Below, piece after piece: positions 1 through 7,992 of a stretch of DNA of 64,000 bases (within the stretch, counting starts at the first letter, position 1; each line of letters begins with the position of its first letter). The position numbers were made by a program, and so were the translations under genes. The notes under the pieces were generated by a model. It was given only the letters and a program-made list of their open reading frames with translations, made no database searches and had not been told where the DNA came from. The stretch lies in assembly GCF_023746615.1 (NCBI RefSeq), contig NZ_CP082276.1, positions 496,001 to 560,000 of the forward strand. Reading direction: 5' to 3'. This stretch comes from Grimontia kaedaensis. GTDB lineage: Bacteria > Pseudomonadota > Gammaproteobacteria > Enterobacterales > Vibrionaceae.

Positions 1-264
1 CAGTTTGTCCCCTTTAAAGGTAAGCAGGAGTGCACATTCGGTCTTGCCTTCTTCCGTACTATGTCAGATTTAGAGGCGTGGTCTGAAAGCCATCCTACTC
101 ATGTGGCGATATTTAATACCTTTTTGGAAATTGCCCCCAAATACGGCCCTGACCTCCAGCTGCAACTTTGGCACGAAGTGTCTGTATTACCAGCGGGTTC
201 CCAGTATGGGGAATATATTAATTGCTCAAAAAGAATTGGTTTATTAGCAGGCGTTAAAATATAG
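1..264 (+). CDS. Aldoxime dehydratase family protein, C-terminal fragment (5' end outside window)
   Basis: The reading frame is open from the first base, so the gene enters from upstream; 87 residues are visible before the stop. The segment with ESHPTH followed by IFNTF resembles the C-terminal part of haem-containing aldoxime dehydratases (phenylacetaldoxime dehydratase/Oxd family), where histidines in this region serve haem binding and catalysis. Family members dehydrate aldoximes (R-CH=NOH) to nitriles in the cytoplasm, usually as the first step to a carboxylic acid. An ATG at 61 is internal, since homology continues upstream of it. A phenylacetate degradation cluster lies 2 kb downstream, which suits an arylacetaldoxime substrate (inference). 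The catalytic core is not in the window, so the assignment rests on the C-terminal motif alone. Confidence 0.72.
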   Translation, partial: QFVPFKGKQECTFGLAFFRTMSDLEAWSESHPTHVAIFNTFLEIAPKYGPDLQLQLWHEVSVLPAGSQYGEYINCSKRIGLLAGVKI

Positions 265-275
265 CGAAGTATAAC

Positions 276-310
276 TTGGGCAATTCTCCTTAATTTTGAG
301 GATTGTCCAA
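276..310. terminator. Long stem-loop after aldoxime dehydratase gene
   Basis: Thirteen-pair stem (TTGGGCAATTCTC against GAGGATTGTCCAA, with two G-T pairs) and a 9-nt AT-rich loop, placed 12 nt after the stop codon. There is no clear T tract after it, so it may be a weak terminator or an mRNA 3' end structure. Confidence 0.4.
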
Positions 311-486
311 TTCGGCTCCAGTGTCCACTCTGTTTAAATAATAAAAACACTAATTTTTTGAATCTCCGTTTTTTACGGGGAACAGTGTCGGCTATTTATT
401 TGTTAAGTTGGCGAGTAGACGAATTTAAACATTAAGGAAACTTACAACCGCTTGATGTGATAATTAAACCTTCAAAGGAAAGCAGT

Positions 487-1815
487 ATGAGATTAAAAAG
501 GAATATATTGGGACTTTCAGTCTCTATGGCATTAATGTTACCGACGGTAGGAATGGCGAACGCTGAACCTGCTGGCGGCTCGCTGTTTCGTGCAGTGACA
601 AATAACGCACTGGATGAGCATGAAATCACAGTCGCGGGTTGGGCAGAAGTGACGGCACTTCATGCCTCGGACACAATTGGCGATGGCAATATCAGCAATG
701 GTGCCTTTCTGAATCAGAATGACGGCCTTGGTCTTGATCAAATTGGCTTGATGCTTTGCAAGGGCATGGGTTGTCTGCCGACTGGTGCTTTCGCGCCGGC
801 ACAAAATGTACTAAGCCGCGTCGGGCCTTTTCCTGGGCCCATGGGTGAAGCACGTGTCGATTTTAATGTAACGGCAATGTACGGTCAGGATATTCAGTTT
901 TTCCGCGTTGCAGGTATCGACGACTACACCTTTGATGACGATGACGAAAACAAGTTCGCCATCCCGCAGTTTTATATTGATGCTTATCTCCCGGTGTTTG
1001 ATGGTATGACGTTGATGGTAGGTAGCTTCTTCACTTTTATCGGCAATGAAGTCGGTGCTCCTTTTACCCCACCTAACTGGTTTGCCACGCTCACTTATGC
1101 TGCACAACATGGTCCCTCTAAACATGTTGGTGCACTTGCCAGTATCAAAGTACCGACTGATGAAGATTTTGGGCTTTTGAGCTTTGATGCCGGTCTGGTG
1201 GCGGGCTGGAATAACTGGGATGAAAAACGCCCAACCTTTATCGGTGCCGCGCGCTGGCGCAGCCCGGATTTAGCAAGCTGGTTAGACTTCGAGTTTATCT
1301 ACGGTGATGGAGAAGGTGACGCATTTGGCGCTGCCAAAGGTGGTTCACCTTATATTGCTGTTAGCTCGACAGGCGAAAAGCTCGACCGTTTTCACTCTTC
1401 CACCACGTTGACCCAAAAGGTCAATCCAGACCTCCAGTTGGCTGCTGAATTTGTTTATGGTTTTCAGGAGGGCGGAGATGTGGCTGCGGCTCCCGTGTTT
1501 ATCACCAAAGACAGTGATTGGATGGGTTTGAACTTAGGCGCAAGGTACAAACTGGACGATAACCTCTTCTTTGCAGCCCGTGCCGAATGGTTTGATGATG
1601 AGAATGCTGCAAATGTGCTTTGGAGTTCAGTCGGTGCAACAGGTGGCGATGTTTACTCTGTTACCACCAACCTTGATTGGAATGTGAATCAGCACTTCAA
1701 GATCCGCCCTGAACTTCGCTATGACACCTATAAAGGCAATGGCGCAGGGCTGTTTGCCGGTGGTACGTCAGATGATCAATTTGTCGCACTACTCAATGCG
1801 GTTGCTTATTTCTAA
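487..1815 (+). CDS. Outer-membrane beta-barrel (porin-like) protein
   Basis: A 442-residue protein with a clear Sec signal peptide (MRLKRNILG... ending in the A-N-A type site near residue 25) and alternating aromatic/charged segments typical of outer-membrane beta strands, ending in the C-terminal Phe (VAYF) seen in barrel proteins. It resembles the beta-barrel porin-2 (OmpL-like) group; a substrate cannot be read from sequence. The start chosen is the ATG at 487 because AAAGGAA lies just upstream and the signal peptide begins there; an in-frame GTG at 457 would add a non-signal extension. It follows the aldoxime dehydratase gene by 222 bp and ends at a strong terminator. It may serve uptake of aromatic substrates for the neighbouring paa pathway (inference from position). 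Confidence 0.75.
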   Translation: MRLKRNILGLSVSMALMLPTVGMANAEPAGGSLFRAVTNNALDEHEITVAGWAEVTALHASDTIGDGNISNGAFLNQNDGLGLDQIGLMLCKGMGCLPTGAFAPAQNVLSRVGPFPGPMGEARVDFNVTAMYGQDIQFFRVAGIDDYTFDDDDENKFAIPQFYIDAYLPVFDGMTLMVGSFFTFIGNEVGAPFTPPNWFATLTYAAQHGPSKHVGALASIKVPTDEDFGLLSFDAGLVAGWNNWDEKRPTFIGAARWRSPDLASWLDFEFIYGDGEGDAFGAAKGGSPYIAVSSTGEKLDRFHSSTTLTQKVNPDLQLAAEFVYGFQEGGDVAAAPVFITKDSDWMGLNLGARYKLDDNLFFAARAEWFDDENAANVLWSSVGATGGDVYSVTTNLDWNVNQHFKIRPELRYDTYKGNGAGLFAGGTSDDQFVALLNAVAYF

Positions 1816-1913
1816 ATATTCTTTTTAAGAATATAGGAAAGCTTTACTGATTAATCCTTAGCACTTTGTACTTAGCATTTAGTACGAAACATAAGCAATA
1901 CTATAGGTATTTT

Positions 1914-1942
1914 GACCTTAACGTTAGTTAAGGTCTTTTTTT
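1914..1942 (+). terminator. Rho-independent terminator of the barrel gene
   Basis: Perfect nine-pair stem GACCTTAAC/GTTAAGGTC with a 4-nt loop followed directly by seven T residues, about 100 bp after the stop codon at 1815. Confidence 0.85.
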
Positions 1943-1948
1943 AGGCAT

Positions 1949-1973
1949 AAAAAAGCCCGCAAATTAATGCGGG
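1949..1973 (-). terminator. Rho-independent terminator of the leftward paa operon
   Basis: Read on the minus strand, CCCGCA and TGCGGGC-type arms form a stem with an AT-rich loop followed by a T tract (the A run at 1949-1954). It sits 32 bp beyond the stop of the hydratase/dehydrogenase gene and faces the terminator of the rightward barrel gene. Confidence 0.8.
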
Positions 1974-2004
1974 AGAAATGGAGTTATTAGTACATAAGAT
2001 GAAT

Positions 2005-4089
2005 TTAAATAGTTTCTAATTTCTCGGAAGGTTGCCACCATGCTTTATTTGTTTTACGGTAAAGATAATTGATGCCTTCAATCGTGTTACTTATTCCTGC
2101 TGCTTTAGCGTAATACATTGGACCACCTCGAAAACGGGGGAATCCGTAGCCATTTAGCCAAATGGTATCTATATCTTCACTGTTTCTGGCAATTCCTTTT
2201 TCTAATAAATTTGCTCCTTCGTTGACCAATGCAAGCACCAGTCTGTTCTGAATTTCCTCATCACTGATTCTTCTGGCTTCAATGCCTAAACGTTCTGCTT
2301 CAATAGCAATCAGTGCCATTGTCGTTGGGTCATTGGTTTTTTTACCATTTTCATAACGGTAAAAGCCCACACCCGTTTTTCGGCCGAGTCGTCCATGTTC
2401 AACCATGGTGTCGGCTGCGAGAAAGTAGGCGGGATCATCATAAATCGGTGGGTACTCGCGGCGCGCTTTGTAGGCGATATCGATACCGGACATATCGTTC
2501 ACTGCCAATGGTCCCATCGCCATGCCCCAGGATTCCATCGCCGAATCTATTTGCGCTGGGCTTGCGCCTTCCAGCAATAACATATTGGCTTCCCGGCCAT
2601 AAGCGGCATACATTCGGTTGCCAACAAATCCAAAGCCAACCCCAACACAAACCGGTACTTTTCCCAGTCGCTTGGCAGTCTTCATGACTGCACTGACAGC
2701 TTGTTCGGATGTCGATCGGGTTTTGACCACCTCAACCAGTTTCATCACGTTAGCGGGGCTGAAAAAGTGCATGCCGATGACTTGCTCGGGGCGGGTGGTA
2801 GAGGTGGATATCTCGTCAATGTCCAGATAGGAGGTATTGGTCGCGAAGATGGTCGACGGCTTACAAACGGCATCCAAAGAAGAGAAAATGATCTTCTTCA
2901 CTGACATTTTTTCAAATGCTGCTTCGACCACCAAATCAATATTGGCAAGGTTGCCATAATCACTGGTGCCAGAAATCAGCGAGAGAGCATGTTCTTTTTG
3001 CTCTTCTGACACTCGGCCTTGATCATACATTTTCTGATATTGGTGACGAATGCGCTCTAAACCCAAGACGCACAGATCTTCATTGGTCTCCACTAAAGTG
3101 ACGCTGTAACCACTATTTGCAAAAGCGATGGCAATACCGGCTCCCATGGTGCCTGCACCAATGACGGCGACCGATTGAATATCGTCGTCAAACGTCGATT
3201 TGGCATAGCCGGAAGCTGCCTGTTTTTCAGCAAAAAAGGCATAGCGCATCGCATTGGATTGTTCGGAATCCCGGCAGGCCAGAAACAGGGTTCTTTCCAG
3301 TGCCAAGGCTTCGTCAAAGGGGAGCTTAGTCGCGGCTTCAATGGCATCAATGGCTCTTTGAGGAGCGAGCTGACCTTTGGCCTTTTTGGCGAGCTTTTTA
3401 CGCCAGCTTTCGAAGGTATTCTCTTCGAAAGAATCCGGAATACCCCGCTTGTCCGGTGCAACAAAGACATCGTTAGCTGTGCTTTGAGAGAAAAGAATCG
3501 ACGCTTGGTTAACCAGAGAGGCGTGTTCGGGTAGCGTTGAAGATGCTTGTCCTAACCTGCCGTCATCGACCTTCATATCGATAAGATCCGTCAAGGAATC
3601 TGTCGATACCATTTTACCGGATGTGATCATGGAAAGGGCCTTCTCTACACCTACATAACGGGGTAAAAGCTGAGTGCCGCTGGCACCCGGTATGAGGCCG
3701 AGGTTCACTTCGGGCAAGCCAACCTTTGTACCTATCATGGCAACCCGGTAGTGGCAGGACAGCGCCAATTCGAAACCGCCGCCAAGCACGGTGCCATGAA
3801 GTGCTGCCGTCACGGGTTTCACACTGTTTCGAATCGCCTGCAACACATCAGGAAGGTGAGGTGTTTTGGGCATTTGGCCGAACTCTCTGATATCAGCGCC
3901 GGCAATAAAGGTGTTGCCGTCACAGCCAATAACAATGGTGGAAATATCTGGATTGGCATTTGCCTGTTCCAGTCCGGTCAAAATGCCAGACCTTACTGAA
4001 TGGGAGAGCGCATTTACCGGTGGGTTGTTTACCCGGATTACCCCAACCCCATCCTCAATGAGAAGACTCACGGTGTCTGAAAGAAACAT
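2005..4089 (-). CDS. Fused enoyl-CoA hydratase / 3-hydroxyacyl-CoA dehydrogenase
   Basis: 694 residues. The first ~190 residues are a crotonase domain (NNPPVNAL; FIAGADIREFG for the oxyanion hole); the Rossmann domain of 3-hydroxyacyl-CoA dehydrogenase starts near residue 313 (GAGTMGAGIA), and two C-terminal 3HCDH domains follow (KTGVGFYRY near the end of the first). The length and order match FadB/FadJ-type bifunctional beta-oxidation enzymes. In the phenylacetate pathway separate PaaF (hydratase) and PaaH (NAD-dependent dehydrogenase) normally do these two steps; neither is present separately here, so this protein probably replaces both (inference). The ATG at 4089 has AAGGA upstream. It lies 178 bp beyond paaE on the same strand and is the last gene before the terminator. 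Confidence 0.88.
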   Translation of the reverse strand: MFLSDTVSLLIEDGVGVIRVNNPPVNALSHSVRSGILTGLEQANANPDISTIVIGCDGNTFIAGADIREFGQMPKTPHLPDVLQAIRNSVKPVTAALHGTVLGGGFELALSCHYRVAMIGTKVGLPEVNLGLIPGASGTQLLPRYVGVEKALSMITSGKMVSTDSLTDLIDMKVDDGRLGQASSTLPEHASLVNQASILFSQSTANDVFVAPDKRGIPDSFEENTFESWRKKLAKKAKGQLAPQRAIDAIEAATKLPFDEALALERTLFLACRDSEQSNAMRYAFFAEKQAASGYAKSTFDDDIQSVAVIGAGTMGAGIAIAFANSGYSVTLVETNEDLCVLGLERIRHQYQKMYDQGRVSEEQKEHALSLISGTSDYGNLANIDLVVEAAFEKMSVKKIIFSSLDAVCKPSTIFATNTSYLDIDEISTSTTRPEQVIGMHFFSPANVMKLVEVVKTRSTSEQAVSAVMKTAKRLGKVPVCVGVGFGFVGNRMYAAYGREANMLLLEGASPAQIDSAMESWGMAMGPLAVNDMSGIDIAYKARREYPPIYDDPAYFLAADTMVEHGRLGRKTGVGFYRYENGKKTNDPTTMALIAIEAERLGIEARRISDEEIQNRLVLALVNEGANLLEKGIARNSEDIDTIWLNGYGFPRFRGGPMYYAKAAGISNTIEGINYLYRKTNKAWWQPSEKLETI

Positions 4090-4267
4090 AATATGTCCTT
4101 GCGTGGTAGTTCATTCCTTTGTGCAGCGTTTGTGGCCACTTTCTTCTGCTTTACAGGTTCTCACGCAGGCCGGCTGCATATCGAAGCCCTGCTTTGTATA
4201 AAGCCACCACAAGCTGCTGCGAAAACTCGAAACAGCGGTCAAAAGACCCGACTATTACTGATCGAAA
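4090..4267. other. Gap between paaE and the hydratase/dehydrogenase gene
   Basis: A 178-bp interval, by far the longest within the leftward operon. No convincing gene, terminator or palindrome was seen; it could hold an internal promoter for the last gene. Confidence 0.35.
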
Positions 4268-5365
4268 TCATCGCTGGTCGAAATCAACGGTGACGTCATC
4301 GGAAAGCGGATGAGCCTGACAGGTCAGGATGTAGCCCCTATCGATCTCGTGTTGTTCAAGGCCGTGGCTGATGTCCATCTCGACTTCTCCTTTGACCAGC
4401 TTGGCTTTACAGGTGGAGCAGACACCGCCCTTGCAGGAATAGGGGAGTGACATGCCATTGTCGATGCCTGCATCGAGAATGTTTTCACCCACAGTCGCCA
4501 GCTTGAAGGTGATAGAGCGCCCATCAGCGGTGACGGTCACTTTGCTCATTTTTTCCTCGCCATAGTTGGCGACACGCTGTTTAGCTTTTTCCAGCGCAAC
4601 TTGCGCATCTTCAGACGATGAAGAGAAAAGCTCGTAGTGAATTTGGTCATCAGAAAGCCCCTCAATACGGAACCCTCTGGAGACTTCCGCCATCATGGAT
4701 TCAGGGCCACAGATAAAGGCATGGTCGGTGCTGTTGATATCAATCAGGCGATGTTTTTGCAGTGCGGCACCTTTCTTCACGTCAATGTGGCCGGATAACA
4801 GGTCTGAGCCCTGATCTTCCTGGCTCATGATGTTTATCCAACTGAATCGGGTCATGTAGCGGTTTTTCAGATAACCCAGGGTGTCAGCGAACATCATGGT
4901 GTTGCTCTGACGATTGCCGTAAATCAAGGTGATACGGCTATTGGGCTCCTGAGAAAGTACGGTTTTGATGATCGACAAAATCGGCGTGATCCCGCTGCCG
5001 ACGGCGATACACATGTAATGATGCTGGTTAGATGCATTCAGCTCTGTGTAAAAGCTGCCTTGCGGTGGCATGACATCAACTGTAAGACCTGCCTCAAACG
5101 TGTCATTGGCGAAGTTGGAAAACTTACCGCCATCCACGCGTTTGATCGCGACTTGTAACAGGCCTTCATCGGCACCGGAACAAATCGAGTAAGCACGTCG
5201 TACTTCTTCCCCATCTATGTTGGCGCGTAATGTGAGAAACTGCCCTTGAACAAAGTGGAAGGTCTCAGTCAGCGTGTCAGGAATATCGAAAGTGACGCAC
5301 AAAGCAGAGTCAGTCTGGGGCTGCGTATGTTTTATTTTTAATGAATAGAAATTGGTTTCACTCAT
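4268..5365 (-). CDS. paaE: Phenylacetyl-CoA 1,2-epoxidase, reductase subunit PaaE
   Basis: 365 residues in the order of PaaE: a ferredoxin-reductase-type FAD domain (RRAYSICSG near residue 60), an NAD(P)H domain (GSGITPILSI) and a C-terminal plant-type [2Fe-2S] ferredoxin domain with the cysteines of CKGGVCSTC and LTCQA. It passes electrons from NADPH to the di-iron oxygenase PaaABC in the cytoplasm. The ATG at 5365 is preferred because AAGGGA lies 8 nt before it; a TTG two codons upstream is in frame but too close to that site. It follows paaD after 15 bp as the distal member of the epoxidase block. Family and context agree, so the call is firm. Confidence 0.95.
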   Translation of the reverse strand: MSETNFYSLKIKHTQPQTDSALCVTFDIPDTLTETFHFVQGQFLTLRANIDGEEVRRAYSICSGADEGLLQVAIKRVDGGKFSNFANDTFEAGLTVDVMPPQGSFYTELNASNQHHYMCIAVGSGITPILSIIKTVLSQEPNSRITLIYGNRQSNTMMFADTLGYLKNRYMTRFSWINIMSQEDQGSDLLSGHIDVKKGAALQKHRLIDINSTDHAFICGPESMMAEVSRGFRIEGLSDDQIHYELFSSSSEDAQVALEKAKQRVANYGEEKMSKVTVTADGRSITFKLATVGENILDAGIDNGMSLPYSCKGGVCSTCKAKLVKGEVEMDISHGLEQHEIDRGYILTCQAHPLSDDVTVDFDQR

Positions 5366-5380
5366 GGTCAATTCCCTTTA

Positions 5381-5920
5381 CTACAAGCATTTAAAGAAAT
5401 CGAAAGGCTCATGACAGCTCTCGCAACGGAATAGCGCTTTACAGGCTGTTGAGCCGAATTCGCTGATCCTTGTTGTGTTTGATGAACCGCAGTGAGGGCA
5501 GCGCACTCCTTGCTCGGGTGTCAGTCGAAGGCAGCCATCAGGTGAATCTGAGGGCGGTGCAATACCATATTCCCTCAGCTTTCGTTGGCCAGACTCTGAC
5601 ATGTCGTCGGTTGACCAAGGAGGGAAAAGCACGGTTTTGACTTCAACCCTGCCATAACCGGCTTCACACAGGAGAGTCAGGATATCTTCCTTAATCGTCT
5701 CCACCGCCGGACAGCCGGAATACGTGGGGGTGATGGTGACAAGGAGCTTACCGTCCTGTTCGCTGACATTACGTAGGATCCCGATATCCCAAATAGAAAG
5801 CACCGGGATTTCAGGGTCAGCAATTTCGTCTAGCAACTGCCAAACGTCTGGTAGCGTAGACTCTGCCCGCATCCTCATCCGCTCAAACCGGGCATGTGGT
5901 GTTACTGGGATGGTTTCCAT
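5381..5920 (-). CDS. paaD: Phenylacetate pathway protein PaaD (MIP18/DUF59 with zinc-ribbon tail)
   Basis: 179 residues. Residues ~20-105 form the MIP18/DUF59 domain with DPEIPVLSIWDIGI and the conserved SGCPAVE motif; the C-terminal tail carries CPHC and CESC cysteine pairs that fit a zinc ribbon. PaaD is needed for a functional phenylacetyl-CoA epoxidase and is thought to help mature or insert its metal centres; it is not a catalytic subunit. It starts 3 bp after the paaC stop and ends 15 bp before paaE, so the block is almost certainly co-transcribed. Confidence 0.95.
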   Translation of the reverse strand: METIPVTPHARFERMRMRAESTLPDVWQLLDEIADPEIPVLSIWDIGILRNVSEQDGKLLVTITPTYSGCPAVETIKEDILTLLCEAGYGRVEVKTVLFPPWSTDDMSESGQRKLREYGIAPPSDSPDGCLRLTPEQGVRCPHCGSSNTTRISEFGSTACKALFRCESCHEPFDFFKCL

Positions 5921-5923
5921 ACC

Positions 5924-6682
5924 TCACCACTCACAACCGGGATAAGCACGGTGTACGCTTTGCATAATGCCTAACAAGTGACCGAGATGTTCCGTGTGAT
6001 AACCTTTTCGGCCTCCACGCACTGCCCATTCATCAGCGGGAACCTCAAGCGTGGCTTCTTCCAAAACGCGGCTTAACTGGGCGTCAAAACTGGCTTTAAG
6101 CGCAGAAGTATCTACGGCTATGCCAGCGGCAACCAATCGCTGTTCTGTGTCATCCGGCTCAAATATCTCTGGGATATAACCCCACAAATCGTTGAAGGCG
6201 GTCTGCATGCGCTGGTGGCTCTCTTCTGTGCCGTCCCCTAGCTTGATGGTCCAATCCTTACTGCGCATCAGGTGATAACGGGTTTCTTTAATCGACTTAT
6301 GGGCAATCGCTGACAACACTGGGTCGTTGGACTCCAGCAACTGGGTCATAAACAATTGGCTGTAAATGTCGACAATAAGTTGCCTTGCGATGGTGAACGC
6401 AAAGTCACCACGTGGAAGCTCGTTGATGAGGTGATTGATGTAATCCCGCTCTCCCCGAAGAAAGGCAAAATCATCTTCGCTTTTCTCACCGTTGGTCAGT
6501 TCTGAGGCATAGCCATAAAACATGCGGGCACGGCCAATGTAGTCCAGTGCGACATTACCCAGTGCAATGTCTTCTTCCAGAAAAGGCCCATTGCTCGCCC
6601 ACTCGGACAAACGGTGTCCGAGCGTTAATGCGTCATCGCCAAGGCTCAACACGTAGCGGAGCAAATCTTGTTGTTGTTCCAT
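5924..6682 (-). CDS. paaC: Phenylacetyl-CoA 1,2-epoxidase, structural subunit PaaC
   Basis: 252 residues, all-alpha, with the PaaC pattern LSLGDDALTLGHRLSEW and later KEIKETRYH-like helix (SIKETRYHLMRS) and the C-terminal GRKGYHTEHLG. PaaC pairs with PaaA in the catalytic core but has lost most iron ligands in the family. Two ATGs lie at 6688 and 6682; AAGGAGG ends only 1 nt before the first and 7 nt before the second, so the second is taken as the start. The same AAGGAGG overlaps the paaB stop codon, which points to translational coupling. Confidence 0.95.
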   Translation of the reverse strand: MEQQQDLLRYVLSLGDDALTLGHRLSEWASNGPFLEEDIALGNVALDYIGRARMFYGYASELTNGEKSEDDFAFLRGERDYINHLINELPRGDFAFTIARQLIVDIYSQLFMTQLLESNDPVLSAIAHKSIKETRYHLMRSKDWTIKLGDGTEESHQRMQTAFNDLWGYIPEIFEPDDTEQRLVAAGIAVDTSALKASFDAQLSRVLEEATLEVPADEWAVRGGRKGYHTEHLGHLLGIMQSVHRAYPGCEW

Positions 6683-6694
6683 ATTCATGCCTCC

Positions 6695-6982
6695 TTACAT
6701 GTTGCCGACTTCTTTCGGAAGTGGGTAATAGGTGGCATGGCGGTACGGTTTGTCGTCCGACGGGTCGAAGAAAGCGTCGTTGTCATCTTCCTGTGAAGCA
6801 GAAATATCGGCCGAGCGAACCACCCAAATGCTCACGCCTTCACTTCTGCGTGTGTAACAGTCGCGTGCGTATTGCAGAGCGTGGGCGGCATCTTCCGCGT
6901 GGAGACTGCCTACGTGTTTATGGTCAAGGCCGCGCTTGCCACGAACAAAGACTTCAAACAGTTCGAGATTTTCCAGAGTCAT
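6695..6982 (-). CDS. paaB: Phenylacetyl-CoA 1,2-epoxidase subunit PaaB
   Basis: 95 residues, the usual length for PaaB, with the family segments LFEVFVRGKRGLDHKHVGSLHA and YARDCYTRR. PaaB is a small subunit that bridges PaaAC units in the epoxidase complex; it has no known catalytic residues. It starts 11 bp after paaA and its stop codon lies in the ribosome binding site of paaC. Confidence 0.95.
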   Translation of the reverse strand: MTLENLELFEVFVRGKRGLDHKHVGSLHAEDAAHALQYARDCYTRRSEGVSIWVVRSADISASQEDDNDAFFDPSDDKPYRHATYYPLPKEVGNM

Positions 6983-6993
6983 TGCGCTTCTCC

Positions 6994-7962
6994 TTAAGCC
7001 ACTGCATGTTGTTGGCGTTGCTTAACTTTCTCAGAGTGTGCATTCTGCGCGTCACGCACCCAGGCACCTTCTTCGTGAGCGTTCACATGGTGCTGAATAC
7101 GCTGGCGGTTGCAGTGTCCGTTGCCATTAATCACGTTGTAGAACTCTTCCCAATCGATTTCGCCGCTGTCGTAATGGCCGCGTTCTTCGTTCCATTTAAT
7201 GGCTTTGTCTGGGTGCTCCAACCCAAGAAACTCAATTTGCTGCACGGTCTGGTCAATGAATTTCTGACGAAGGCTATCATTGGTTTCGCGTTTGATTTTC
7301 CACTGCATAGAACGTGCTGAGTGGGCGGATTCCGCATCATGCGGGCCGAACATCATCAGTGATGGCCAGTAAAAACGATTGAGTGAATCTTGTGCCATCT
7401 GGCGCTGCGCTTCGCTGCCATTGGCGAGTGCCAGCATGATTTGATAGCCCTGACGCTGGTGGAAACTTTCTTCCTTACAGATGCGGATCATGGCGCGTGA
7501 GTAAGGGCCGTATGAGGTGCGTTGTAAGGAAACCTGATTACAGATAGCCGCGCCATCAACCAGCCAGCCAATAGCGCCAATGTCGCCCCAGGTCTGGGTG
7601 GGGTAATTGAAGATAGAGGCGTATTTCGCTTTTCCGGTTTGCAGTGCTTCGATCATTTCTGCGCGGCTGATTCCGAGCGTTTCTGCAGAGCTGTAGAGAT
7701 ACAAGCCGTGACCGGCTTCATCCTGTACCTTCGCGAGCAGCACGGCTTTTCGGCGCAGCGATGGCGCGCGGGTGATCCAGTTACCTTCCGGTTGCTCACC
7801 AATCACCTCTGAATGTGCGTGTTGGGAAATCTGGCGGATCAGGTTCTGGCGATAGGCCTCTGGCATCCAATCTTTTGGTTCGATCTTTTCTTCACGATCA
7901 ATCTTCTGTTGAAAGGCTTCCAGCAGTGCTTTTTCCTGGGCTTCCTGTCTTAATTTTTTCAT
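6994..7962 (-). CDS. paaA: Phenylacetyl-CoA 1,2-epoxidase, catalytic subunit PaaA
   Basis: 322 residues. This is the di-iron oxygenase subunit that converts phenylacetyl-CoA to its ring 1,2-epoxide with O2 and electrons from PaaE. The sequence shows the iron-ligand helices of the family, e.g. AKVQDEAGHGLYLY and CKEESFHQRQGY, both E-x-x-H motifs, and the conserved GAIGWLVDGAA. ATG codons lie at 7968 and 7962; GGAG sits 2 nt before the first and 8 nt before the second, so 7962 is taken. paaJ ends 30 bp upstream. Confidence 0.96.
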   Translation of the reverse strand: MKKLRQEAQEKALLEAFQQKIDREEKIEPKDWMPEAYRQNLIRQISQHAHSEVIGEQPEGNWITRAPSLRRKAVLLAKVQDEAGHGLYLYSSAETLGISRAEMIEALQTGKAKYASIFNYPTQTWGDIGAIGWLVDGAAICNQVSLQRTSYGPYSRAMIRICKEESFHQRQGYQIMLALANGSEAQRQMAQDSLNRFYWPSLMMFGPHDAESAHSARSMQWKIKRETNDSLRQKFIDQTVQQIEFLGLEHPDKAIKWNEERGHYDSGEIDWEEFYNVINGNGHCNRQRIQHHVNAHEEGAWVRDAQNAHSEKVKQRQQHAVA

Positions 7963-7992
7963 TGTCATTGCTCCGTTTTCAGGTGCAGAAAA

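Noticed and set aside
4093..4293. Small plus-strand frames between paaE and the hydratase gene
   Set aside because: They extend antisense into paaE, have no ribosome binding site and no recognisable product.
6547..7320. 257-residue frame on the plus strand over paaC-paaA
   Set aside because: It lies antisense to three well-supported paa genes, is Arg/Cys/His-rich and matches nothing; a shadow of those genes.
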